NCBI GenBank assembly: GCA_020746995.1
Contig: JAGPXD010000002.1
Coordinates: 3,534,001-3,598,000 of the forward strand
Reading direction: 5' to 3'
Length of the DNA stretch: 64,000 nucleotides
Source: Plectosphaerella cucumerina
Taxonomy: Eukaryota; Ascomycota; Sordariomycetes; Glomerellales; Plectosphaerellaceae
A program made the position numbers and the translations under genes. This document shows, one piece after another, positions 1 through 9,928 of this stretch. The notes beneath the pieces are model-generated. The model did no database searches and was not told where the DNA came from. It saw only the letters and a list, made by a program, of their open reading frames with translations. Each line of letters opens with the position of its first letter. The first letter of the stretch is position 1.

Positions 1-250
1 ATTATTGATCAGTTCGAGGCGGGGACAGTCGGTGGTGTCTTCTCCTGCAAGAGCAACGGGTTGTAGGGGCGGGATTCCTGTCAAGCAAACAATAGCCTGG
101 TCGGACGACTGCTCCAGTACCATCAATTGAAGACAACTTCGCGTCTTTGCACTATTCTGCTTGGCGACCACTTAAGCGAGACTTGGACCCATCCAAAAAC
201 ATCGCTCCGCCAGGTCCACGAATAGCATCACCAGCGTATCGGCAGCGGAC

Positions 251-255
251 AAAAA
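251..255 (-). terminator. Pol III terminator of tRNA-Met
   Basis: Five consecutive T on the minus strand (A on plus), 7 bp past the tRNA discriminator base, fit a simple RNA polymerase III terminator. Confidence 0.75.
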
Positions 256-261
256 GTAAGC

Positions 262-367
262 TGTCCGGAGTGAGGCTCGAACTCACGACCTTTGGATTGG
301 ATTTCCTGTTTCCAGGTAACTCATACTACTATGAGACCAACGCTCTAACCAACTGAGCCATCCAGAC
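262..367 (-). tRNA. tRNA-Met (CAT), elongator type, with 32-nt intron
   Basis: On the minus strand a full cloverleaf folds: a 7-bp acceptor pairs 361-367 with 263-269 and the discriminator base is at 262. The D-arm is GCTC/GAGC, and the T-arm GTGAG/CTCAC encloses TTCGAGC. The anticodon loop is CTCATAA, with CAT at 331-333. The exons are 330-367 and 262-297. The 32-nt intron (298-329) sits one base 3' of the anticodon, the usual position for eukaryotic nuclear tRNA introns. The TTGG anticodon stem and GGTCGTGAG variable/T region resemble fungal elongator Met tRNAs rather than initiator ones. A run of five T follows just downstream. Confidence 0.93.
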
Positions 368-570
368 GTGTTCGAAGCTCAAGGCCATGGATTAGCACTG
401 TGAGTGGTCGGAGTGGAAAATCTACGTGTCGTCACTGGGCCCCTTGACCAGCAGGGCAGAAAATGTTTTCCAAAGTCGATAAATTCGTTTAATTGAAAGT
501 TTTAATTCTTCCCAGCATAGTCCCAGTGGAAGATGGTGGTGCGCCCATCCGTGGTGGCGTGTTCGTGCGT

Positions 571-1513
571 TCATCCTTCCGTGTGAACATGTGTGACCCG
601 CGGGTCAGGGTTCGGATTGACACAATATGCCGGCTCGTGGTGGTAATGAAGCACAATACTTGTCCCATCTTCCAAAACCTCTTCCGTGTGACCCCAAAGG
701 AACGCGTTCTTCGAATTCCTCCACATGGCCAGCGTGTGTGGTGAGTTTCTTAATCGAACCATGTGAACAGCAGCCCGAAGATGGTGGTCTGCTGCTTCAG
801 AGTTACCGGAGAAGAACTTTCGGATATTTGTCAGTCGCAGGGGATCTTGGCTGCTTGCACTAGATGAACGCACCTCTTCGGATGCCAGAGCGAGCGTTTT
901 GGTAAGTGTGACTTCTGATACCGAGCTCCCTTCACGGACAAGGCTTCTCTGGATGTCTTTTAAAGCCTCGACCTTGTACCCAATCGCGAATCGATCCCAG
1001 TCTTGTCGATTCTGAGCGTTGGAGAGGCTCCGGCACGAGACGAGGAGAATGGAAGCCAGCATACCGGGGTCCGCGAGGGCTGCTTGCGTCCAGACAAAGC
1101 CCGTGTCATGGTTCAAGGCGCCACTGCCAGGGTTTTCGGGTTCAGAACCCATGCATGGTAACCCCGAGAAGTCATATGCGACGACGTGCCTGAAAACTGA
1201 AGCTCATTTGTCAGGTCGCTGGTCTGTAAGGGGCATGTCATCGCGCCATACAATAGTCCAGGAAGACCTTCTCCAACGGTGCCAGGCTGCGGTGGAAACT
1301 GTCGAACGGGTCGGGCCCGTCTGCGCCAAGAATGAGCGGGGGATCGGGAATGGCACTGCGACGTGCCAAGGCTTGCATTGACTGGTACTTCGCGACCCTC
1401 TGTCGACGAGTATGGACGTTGCGCGCAGCATTTGCCCTGACAGACCTGCGAGTGGAGGGGTCCTTGGCGCCGTCTGCGGAGACATCGATAAACTGGAAGC
1501 TGGCGGAAGACAT
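571..1513 (-). CDS. Fungal transcription-factor-like protein without zinc cluster, short
   Basis: The two-exon model is 1513-1252 and 1196-571, with a 55-nt intron 1197-1251 (GTATGG...CTTCAG); it gives 295 aa. The N-terminus (FQFIDVSADGAKDP, then a basic RRSVRANAARNVHTRRQR stretch) matches the opening of a common fungal family of regulator-like proteins with a fungal-specific transcription-factor region but no zinc cluster. The middle (ALADPGMLASILLVSCRS, then HLRAAVHMVRLR) matches the helical core of that family. Family members usually run to roughly 400-550 aa, so this copy is short: the sequence after VHMVRLR loses the family look and stops at 571. It may lack a 3' exon or be a truncated paralogue. 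I chose Met at 1513 because the conserved block starts right after it. Confidence 0.6.
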
Positions 1514-1889
1514 GCGGGGTGAAAGCGATTGAACTCGACGGGACGGTTTCGCGGGTAGGATTGCGACAGACAATTGTCAGCAGGGCGAGGTGTCTGGGTC
1601 AATTGAGGTTGAAGTTGCGCGTGGGCGAAGACGTCAGCGTCAGCATGCCCTGACAAAAGCCCCCTTTCGCTCCGCGGACGACTTGAAAGCCTCCGACATC
1701 CCCCCTCGATGCCAAGACTTGCGTTTTCCCCTTTGGGAATGGCTCGGCCGCCAACCAGGACGTGATGTGAGCAGAATCGATATGGACAAGAGGATCGTGT
1801 AGGTATAAAACGAGTATTGTGACTCCATGTTCGGATCTGCCATTTCGTTTCTCGTTTGCAGATCGTCAATCGGTCCTCGGTCAGGAAAC
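1514..1889. other. Divergent promoter region
   Basis: This is 376 bp between the regulator-like gene (minus) and the SDR gene (plus). It has a TATA-like element on the plus strand near the SDR start and no other recognisable feature. Confidence 0.5.
1804..1810 (+). promoter_or_regulatory. TATA box of SDR gene
   Basis: TATAAAA lies 80 bp upstream of the SDR start codon, a plausible core promoter position for a filamentous fungal gene. Confidence 0.5.
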
Positions 1890-3095
1890 ATGGCAGAATC
1901 ACGTCCCCTGGACCCAAAGACATGGGATCCTCTCAGCAACCTCCCTGACCTCACTGGCAAGATTGCCGTAGTCACTGGCTCAAGGTATGGCCGTTCATTT
2001 GACTTCGTTTTTTCTTGGAATTATCTAACATGAGTCTGCCGATAAGCACAGGCATCGGGCTCGGAGCAGTCAAGTTTCTTGCCCTCAAGGGCGCCAAGGT
2101 CTACTTGGCTGCGCGCTCGGAATCTAAATCTTGTCGAGCCATTGAGGATTTGAGGAGCGAACATCCAGTAATCAAAGCAAACCAGATCGCATGGCTGAAA
2201 CTGGACCTTTCCGACCTGAGGAGCATCTCCGAAGCTGCGGCACATTTCACGGGCATGGAAACGAAATTGGACATTCTCGGTAGGTTTTTCATTGCGAGAC
2301 TTGGAGGCTGAGCTGACTTGAAATCTAGTGAACAATGCTGCTGCCCCTGGCACCGCAGTTGAGAAATTGAGCTCTGGCTGGGAACCGCACATCGGAACCG
2401 AGTGAGTGAAGATGTCTCATTGCCGTCCTAAGTATGCTATCTAACATCCAATCCGCAGCCATGCCGGCCATTTCGCCTTTACCAATCTCCTCCTCCCTCT
2501 TCTCGAGGCTGCAACTCGCGAACCGGAGGCAGACGTCCGCGTCGTCACCATAACTTCCAACACCCCCATCATCTTCCTTCCCGCATCATACGAGCCCAAC
2601 TTCACAAAAGCGTCGGTCCTGCACGATCCCATACCATATGTCGCAACCTCCTGGGCATATGGTTGGAGACATCTCTTCAATGTCGACATGTTCACCTACT
2701 CAGTCGCCAAGCTTGCCTGCTCCATGTTCGCCCAGGAGCTGCAACGCCGGCTTTCGGAAAAAGGGCTACCTATCATTTCGATCCATCTCAATCCAGGCAG
2801 CGTCAACACGGCCTCATCAAACATTCTCCGTTTCGGGTTGAAGAATCTGATGGCCGGCATGTTCCTGACCCCCGACCAAGGCTCCACGAACATCTTATTT
2901 GCGGCCGCGGCGCCGGCTGTCCGCGAGAATGCTGAGGTCTTTGGAGGCAAGTATCTCGAGCCTGTCGGCAAGGTGGCTAAACATCACCCGGCGCTGCAGA
3001 AAGATCATCTTGTTCAGGGGCTGTGGAGTAACGCGCAATTGAGCGTCAACCAGCATCTCAAGGAGCTGGGACTGCCCCCATTGTCAGATTGGTAA
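1890..3095 (+). CDS. Short-chain dehydrogenase/reductase
   Basis: The four exons are 1890-1984, 2047-2279, 2329-2401 and 2459-3095, summing to 345 aa. The splice at 2046/2047 restores the cofactor motif VVTGSSTGIGLG (TGxxxGxG), so the acceptor is AAG at 2046 rather than the CAG five bases downstream. Next come LDLSDL, the NNAAAP motif (NNAG type), a serine in VVTITSN, and the YSVAK catalytic Tyr-x3-Lys. The start of about 30 residues before the Rossmann fold (SRPLDPKTWDPLSNLPDLTGK) is typical of fungal retinol-dehydrogenase-like SDRs. It is an NAD(P)-dependent oxidoreductase, probably cytosolic; the substrate cannot be told. It converges on the FAD oxidoreductase at 3544-5247, with a MITE between them. 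Confidence 0.88.
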
Positions 3096-3158
3096 CTACA
3101 GAGTGACTGGAGTTTTTTACAGTCAAATGGACTATTATTCTGTTAGATTGTTGTTTAT

Positions 3159-3528
3159 GGGCCTGGCTGTAGAGCCCGGACGTCTGGATAGAGAGCCCGG
3201 AAAACATGGGTCCCCTGGAAACCGCTGTCGCGACAGCCTTAAGACTGCTAAATTGAAAGACTCGGACACAGCCAGTTAAGAATTTCAGATAGCAGCGTTA
3301 ATCAGGGGCGTAGATAGACTACGACCGAGTACCTTAGTTGATCGAGATGGACAGTTGATCTAGATGGACAGCGACCGAGTGATTGATCTAGATGAAGTGC
3401 GATTAAGCAATTGATCTAGATAGACCTGGCCGGGGCTGTAGTGTAGCCTCTCAGTTCAGCAGCTTTGGCCATCGCGACAGCACTTTTCGGGCTCTCTATC
3501 CAGACGTCCGGGCTCTACAGCCGGGCCC
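3159..3528. mobile_element. 370-bp hAT-like MITE
   Basis: The terminal inverted repeats are about 40 bp: 3159 onward and the complement of 3528 backward both read GGGCC[T/C]GGCTGTAGAGCCCGG and continue matching through the TCTGGATAGAGAGCCCG block. The element is flanked by a perfect 8-bp direct repeat TTGTTTAT (3151-3158 and 3529-3536). An 8-bp target duplication is the hAT superfamily signature. There is no coding capacity, so it is non-autonomous. It fills most of the 448 bp between two convergent genes, and its right target duplication ends 7 bp before the stop codon of the FAD-oxidoreductase gene. Confidence 0.87.
3338..3424. repeat. Internal TTGATCTAGAT-type subrepeats of the MITE
   Basis: Four copies of TTGATC[G/T]AGAT occur here, two followed by GGACA. 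Two copies of a GACCGAGT motif (3323 and 3373) are interleaved. They lie inside the 370-bp MITE and are not part of its terminal repeats. Confidence 0.6.
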
Positions 3529-3543
3529 TTGTTTATCACTGCA

Positions 3544-5247
3544 CTACACCACGGACGAGATCTTGAAACCACCGTTGACACGAGTCTGGAAGAACCCGGT
3601 GGGATCGTACTCCTTGGCCACGTCCCTGATGAAAGCGACGTTCTCAGCGCCGTACGACTTGATGGGATCCTGCGCCGGGCTGACGTAATTCATGTACCGC
3701 CATGGGGTGTTTGCCCCAATGGACTCAGCGAAGGCCTCGAGCTCTGCGCTGACGACGCCGAGCTTGGAATGGAACCAAGCCTCAAACTCAGGAGTGTTAA
3801 CGAAGCACTGACCAAGCCAAATGATCGAGTCCTCCTTGAGGGAGGTGTCGACACCCAGGACGTTGCCGCCCGGGTTCACCTTTGCCCAGCTACGGGGGAG
3901 GGGCTGGAAGACGTAGTTGAGGCTGACATATTGGTCGGGGAAGGTTGCCTTGATATCCTCGACGAGGGCAAGGAAAGACTCAGCGGCCTTGTCCAGGACG
4001 CGCTTGTCGGCATGGAAGGAGAGGGAGAACCAGACGTAGCTGGGGAGATGTCAGCGAAGGAATGCGACATCGTGACAAGGGAGACTTACCGCTGGCCGCC
4101 AGAGTCATTCATGGACTGAATCATGGCGCCATATGACCACTTGCGGCGGAGGTCGACGAGCTTGGGGATGGCCTCAAGGGCAGTGAAACGCGGCGAGTTG
4201 GCATCTCCATCTGCGTTGACGGGGATAGAGCCAACCATGGGGAAACCCTGGTCGCTCCTGTACTGGTACATTGCAATCTGGCTATCGGCCGGATGGTCTT
4301 GGTTGTTCTTGACAACGTTGATCAGGGTCTCGACAACAGTCTCGCGGTGAGCCCAGGTGGTGATGAAAATGCCGCCGTAGAGGTCACCAGCCGGGTAAGC
4401 AGCCATGTCGAAGCGAGTGACGATGCCGAAGTTGCTGCCACCTCCCTTGAGGGCTTTGAAGAGGCGCTGGTTCTTGCGCTTGTTGGCGTTGACGACACTG
4501 CCGTCAGCCAGCACGACCTCGTAATTGACCACATCGTCGCACGAGAAGCCGCGCTTGCCGGACAGGAAAGACGCGCCGCCGCCAAGGACGAGACCAGCGA
4601 CGCCGACGCCGGCGACGCGGCCGCCTGTGACTCCGAGCCCGTACTTTTCCGTCTCGGCGAGGACATTACCCCAGCGAGAGCCGGCACCGATGGAAGCTAC
4701 GTGCTGCAACAGGGAGCCAAATCAATATCATGTTCGAGGTGAAGGAAGGGGCAGGGGTGGATCTTACTTCACATGAAGTGCTGTTGCCGCAGTTGGACAG
4801 GTGGACGACGGTGGTGTTGAGCTGCGCGAGGTCGATGGTGACGCCCTGGGCAACATTGTTGCTGGCCCAGTGGCTATGCCCGGCCCCGCGGACGGCGATG
4901 TGCCACTGCCCCGCGGCGCTCAGCGGGGCAAGCGCCTTGACAGCCTTGGCAACCTCGTCGGTCGACTTGGGCTGCAGGATACACCAAGGCAGGATCTCGG
5001 AGACGGTCTTGGAGTAGTAAGAGGAAAGACTGCGGCTGTAGTCATCGCCCTTGCCAGTGGCGAAGAGGACGCTGTCGCCAAGACCTGCGTTTATGAGGGC
5101 GTCGCACTTAGAGGCGGGCGAGTCAGTGCCTCGTATCGAGGGGAGGGGTGTGGCTGGGATTCAGCTTACGCTCTTGTAGCCGGAGCTCTGGCCGGCGGCG
5201 ATGCCGCTGAGGAGGGCCGTGGCCAGGATGTTGGTGATCTGAACCAT
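3544..5247 (-). CDS. Secreted FAD-linked oxidoreductase (BBE-like)
   Basis: The four exons are 5170-5247, 4768-5106, 4090-4703 and 3544-4039 (introns 63, 64 and 50 nt), giving 508 aa. A signal peptide (MVQITNILATALLSGIAAG) is followed by a PCMH-type FAD-binding domain. The flavin-attachment motif appears as VRGAGHS with its His, and VASIGAGSRWGNV and GLVLGGGASF follow. The C-terminal berberine-bridge-like segment (RYMNYVSPAQDP...YDPTGFFQTRV) is intact. The second attachment Cys of bicovalent members is not where I would expect it (the GVTGGRVAGVG loop has none), so the flavin may be bound through His only. Family members oxidise sugars or secondary metabolites extracellularly; the substrate here is unknown. 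Its 3' end abuts the hAT-like MITE, and an AT-rich TATA-like stretch lies near 5336-5346. Confidence 0.9.
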
Positions 5248-7368
5248 GGTGAAAAGAGTGACGGGCCGGTGTTGGAAAGAGTGAATGCGGCGTGAAGGGC
5301 AGAAGCAGGAAACAACATACAAGCGGGGGCCGAGAGATATAAAATAGACATCATATCGGCCGCGAAAGTTGCCAGGCTTGCCCACAGCCGCGCTGTTGCT
5401 ACCCAGTTACCGAGCCTTCGTCTCCGAGACCAAGACCGCATGAGGGTCCCAGACGGCTGTCATCCCATCAACAAGGCCGTCTTCGAACGGTCCCACGGTT
5501 ATCTGCGGCCCCTGAAGCGTACATGCACGGTACAGGGGAAACAGATTCGATAAACAAGCCACTAGTCGAGCTGACGCCTCAACAAGGGAGACGCCAAACC
5601 GCGTACTTGGGTGCACATCATCAGGATTCCCGTCGAGACCTCCTGGTTCCTTCAAGAGCCCCGGTCCTGCCGATGGGGCAGATGCGCCGTGGCCGGGCCA
5701 AGTGCCCCGTGGTCCGGGTCTAGCAGGGGCTCCCGGTCAGCAACACCGGGGAAACATCGACCGTTGAGCGGCCCAGACCCTGCCGCCAAGGACCCCTTGC
5801 AGAGAATGTCCTGCATGCAGAGCGGCGTTTTGTCTGAAAAAGACAAGTATTGAGCGCTGACACGTGTATCTATACGAGGCGAGTGGTCATGGTCAACGGC
5901 CGCGCCGCGATGGCCATGGTCCGGCCCGAGATCAGCCCGGGGCCCGATGACCTAGTGCCCTAAACAGCCCTGCCAGGCGAGGTTATCTGGCCTAAAGTTG
6001 TGCTAGTATCGGCGCTACAGATGGGGGTCCTCTTCTGATGATGGTTCATCGGTAATGTCGGAGAAACTGGTACGGCATCTGCCGAACACACTCGTCAGTC
6101 ATCGAAATCATGGAAAGCTTGGTTCTCAGCTGGCATCCTTGGAAAGCTCATCAAGCCCACGTGAAAGTAAATCAAATTCGACAAAGTTGAAAGAGAAAAC
6201 TCCACCACTTCGACCACCTTGACCATGGTTCACACCACCTCAGAACATCCCATGCTCTCCCTTGCAGCGGACTAACTGCGACAGGCCTGGTCTGACTGCC
6301 GGTTGTAGTTCCGCTGACGAAGTGATCCCTGTAATCTTGATCCATCCACCTGCCTTCCGTGGGCGATTTAAGATTTCTCCGGCTTCCCCTGTCCACATCG
6401 CAGCTCCCAGCGGTGGCAGATGAGGGAGGGCGGAGGGAAGGCCGCCTGTGCTGCGCCATTCACCCCGGGCCTGGGTCGCCCTCGCCGCACCGTATCCCGC
6501 CTGAAAGCAGGGTGATGCGCATGTCCCCCTGTCGCTCAGGGCGGGAAGTCGAGCTGCCCGACTCGGACGAACATCAGACGAGGTTTGATGGCTGGCTGGC
6601 AGTTGGTCGTCGAAGCTCTACCGGTACACGGACCCTGTCAGTCGGAAGGGTTCGGGATTCCCGGAGTTCTACGGCAGAACAGCATCTTCCCTGCTTCGAG
6701 TTCTTCAGCTGGTTGGCAAGAAGTAAAAGGGGACGGGAGAGGGCACCGGGAAGAGGGGCCCCGTTAGTGGAGAAGGCCTCGGACTCGACCCCCCATGACT
6801 CTATTTCAACCACGCCAACTCATGACTCTCTCTCCCACAACACACTCCCTCTCCCGACTACGGCGTCCTGCCACCCATGACCTGCAGCCAAGCAATCAAT
6901 GGCGCCGTCCCATCTTCCCCTCGCCGACATGCGTCTCCCCACATGCGTGCGCCCGTGGCGTTTCTTCATGCACAAGACGCGTTGCACCATCACCGCGCCA
7001 GCGCCCCTCCTAGCCGTCTTGGTTCCTGGAGATTGGCGACCAGTTCAGGCGAGAGGGGGAAGGGGACCGGACGGCAGCCGTCAGCACGCATGAACCCATC
7101 AGCTCGAGCCCCCGGGGACGTGGCATCGGTGCACCCGTCGGCTGTCGTCCAGCCGTCGAACCATGTGCTTCCCCCCGAGGTTTCCTCTCGACCCCCTTTT
7201 CCTCTCCCTAGACACATGCTGATGCCTTGTGCCTGATCAGGGGACGAGCACCATATCAAGTGCCGACAGTCCCCTTGCCTGGGTCAAACCTCCCTCCAAC
7301 ACCCCCCAGGCACCTCCACGGACCCCGAGTCGACTGGAAGCGACCCCCCTCGAGAAAGCGAAACCGAG
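5248..7368. other. 2.1-kb intergenic region
   Basis: This is shared upstream sequence of the FAD-oxidoreductase (minus) and the PTH11-like gene (plus). The region 6800-7360 is C/T-rich with short open frames of low complexity, as in long fungal 5' leaders. I see no domain-bearing ORF, RNA gene or repeat. Confidence 0.5.
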
Positions 7369-8727
7369 ATGGCCGACTACGCAGCAGGGCGCGTCTTCGT
7401 GCAAAATGCGCCCACGGTCATCAACGGGTCCGTCTGGCCCATGCTGGCCATAGCGACGGTCTTCATGGGCCTGCGGTTCTACTGCCGCCGGTGGCGCAGC
7501 GGACAGTTCTGGTGGGATGATTACATCCTCGCCGCAAGCTGGGTGCTCCTCCTCGTCGGCTCGTCGATGCTGTCGACGACGATGAACCGCGGCCTCTTTG
7601 GCCGAGGCATGGCCAACGTGGACGTCATCGCCATGACGAAAGGGACGCACACGTGCCATCTGATTTCGCTAGCTCTCGCAAAGACGTCTTTCGCAGTCAC
7701 CCTCCTCCGCTTCGCGACGCGGTGGCAGAAGGCCGTCATCTGGTTCATCCTCAGCAGTGTCGGAACAATCTTCATCATTCACATCTTCCTGCTGTGGAGG
7801 CCGATCTGTGGTGGCGCCCCAGGTTATTCCCTGCCGGGAGCTTGCTGGTCGTCCAAGAACCCCATCATCCTCAACATCGTCAGCTCGAGTAAGTTCCCAC
7901 CAGACCTTACCGTGGCTTCGAGGATCGCCTGCTGACTTCCCCCGACCAGGCTATTCCGCGATGACTGACTTTGTCCTCGCCATGCTTCCATGGCAGGTCA
8001 TCATGGGGCTGCAGATGAAGAAGAGCGAGCGCATCAGCGTTTCTGTGGCCATGAGTTTCGGCATCATGTAGGCTCCCAGAACATCGGAACATCGATCGCC
8101 GCTACGAGAAGATCGCTGACAGGGCTTAGCGCCGGCATCACGGGCATCATGAAGGCTGTGCAGAGTTACATGACCCTAAACCCCCAGGATCCCAACTGTG
8201 AGCCACCCCCTCCCAGGCTTCCGATGCTTCCGGGCACGCTAGCAAGGCACGCAATGTCTTCATGTTCCCAACCACATAACTAACCCCCGCTCCCAGTCCT
8301 CTACAACCTCATGCTCTTCTGGATCTTCTCCTTCGCCGAACCAAGCTCGACCATCATCGCCGCCTCGATTCCCATCCTCCGCATCCTCTTCCGTAGCGAC
8401 AGCCGCGACTACTCCAGCCAGGCGCCCAACGGGTACCTCAAGTCGACCAACAGCAAGTTCCACGTCAACAAGGGCACACAACGCAGCGGCGCCGACCCCG
8501 TCGACCTCATCCACCCCGATAATAGCAGCGACAAGAGCATCCTCGGCCACAGCCAGGGCCCGTACACGCCGGCTGGCATCGCGCGAACGACCGAGATATC
8601 CGTCGAATACGAGAGTAGCGGGAGTGGAAAGGGCAGCCCTGTAGTGCACGAGACGTTCGAGATGCAGCCGCGGGTGCAGCGGAGGGCGAGTAAGGGGAGG
8701 ATGGACCAGATGGACAAGGGACAGTGA
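7369..8727 (+). CDS. PTH11-type seven-transmembrane receptor (rhodopsin-like fungal domain)
   Basis: The four exons are 7369-7888, 7950-8067, 8130-8197 and 8297-8727, giving 378 aa. The hydrophobic segments are spaced as in the fungal integral-membrane rhodopsin domain. Family hallmarks are FYCRRWRSGQFWWDDY after TM1, a long CHLISLALAKTSFAVTLLRF helix, the PGACW loop Cys, and the YSAMTDFVLAMLPW helix. The last helix (LFWIFSFAEPSSTIIAASIP) precedes a cytosolic tail of about 130 residues rich in Ser/Gly. No CFEM domain precedes TM1, so it belongs to the class without CFEM. Such proteins are considered surface sensors in plant-associated fungi; the ligand is unknown. Confidence 0.87.
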
Positions 8728-8840
8728 GATGCAGAGGGTAAAAGCTGTGGCAGGCTAATTCTAATGCAACACTTGACATGCAGGACGGAGTCTGCCTTAT
8801 GGGTCTGTCGAGGCGAGCAGGTGCTCGTGATATCTAGGGA

Positions 8841-9928
8841 TCAAAGCACCAAGGCCACCGCCCCGATCAAGCGTGCCGCGCCCCATACGGCTAGGATCGT
8901 TGCGAGTGCGGCGGGCAGTGTCCTACTAGCAGCCATAGAGCCGCTGTCTCCCCCGCTACCATTGTCGTCGCCATCGTCTTCGTCAACGCCGTCATCGTTG
9001 CCGCCGTCGTCGCCATCGTCGGTGTTGTTCCCCCCTCCGCCAGCGTTGCTTTCTTCGTCATCGTTGACGAGATACAGCATGTCAGCATATGCCCAAAAAA
9101 CGAGATCATTTCGTGGGATGGGGTCGTTGCTCTGCATGGCAGTAGTCTGCGGTGACGCCGAAGCCGACGGTGGGTCAATGGTCCAGGTAGCCGTGGCGAC
9201 GATGGCTAAGGGCTCAGTCTGGGTGTTGAAGAAGGCCCGGCCGGTTATCTCGCGGTCGTTGTATTCGAATACGTCTTGCTCGGCAGTAAGCCCCAGCTGG
9301 CTATTGTCCATGAACCCGCATGCTGTCGTGGCGGTGAATGCCGTTGATGGCGCATCAGAGAAGCAGCCACCGTAGTACTCAGCAGTGTATCCCCTACAAA
9401 GTATAAGCTTAGGACCCCATTTCCTTGAGGAAAAGAACGGTAGGCTTACTCGGGACAGCATATGATGGCAGTCTGGCCACGACTGAGGTTGTGGGCGATG
9501 ACGTTGGGCAAGGGGTTGATTGCCGGTGTGGGCTCTTCGGGTGGATTGAAGGCGCCGGTTGCGGACAGGAAGCCTTGGTCGTCCTTTTGGGCGATGCCGG
9601 CAGTGGTCCAGGCGTGGGGGCAGACATTGCCAGGGGAGTGGTAAGGGACATGGTGGGTGACGGCATCCGGGTCGCCCAGGTTGTCTTTCGTATACTGGGC
9701 CTTTTCATTGCCAGCCGGCATACAGCCTGTCGAGATGGCGTCTTCGAGTCGTGAGGTGCAGCAACTCACGAGCACAGGATATTGAATGTCATCGATGCCG
9801 GCGATGGAGAGGTCGGGGCTGTCCGTGCATGATGCCGCGGGGGTGAATGTGGTGGTCAGGGCGCCATAGTTCCGGAAGCTGTACGTGACAGAGCCTAAAG
9901 TTGTAGTCGGCACCAGTAGGGAAGACAT
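8841..9928 (-). CDS. Cell-surface protein with acidic low-complexity stalk and C-terminal membrane anchor
   Basis: The two exons are 9450-9928 and 8841-9393 (intron 56 nt), giving 343 aa. I recognise no named domain. The N-terminal two thirds are Cys-containing (SCTDSPD, VSCCTSR, AIICCPEGY, YYGGCFSD) and lack an obvious signal peptide. A stretch of about 45 residues rich in Asp, Gly and Asn (NNTDDGDDGGNDDGVDEDDG) follows. The chain ends in SGSMAASRTLPAALATIL and a hydrophobic tail, which looks like a GPI-attachment signal or a single TM segment. It ends 113 bp beyond the stop of the PTH11-like gene, in convergent orientation. The start Met at 9928 could be internal if an upstream signal exon exists. 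Confidence 0.7.
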
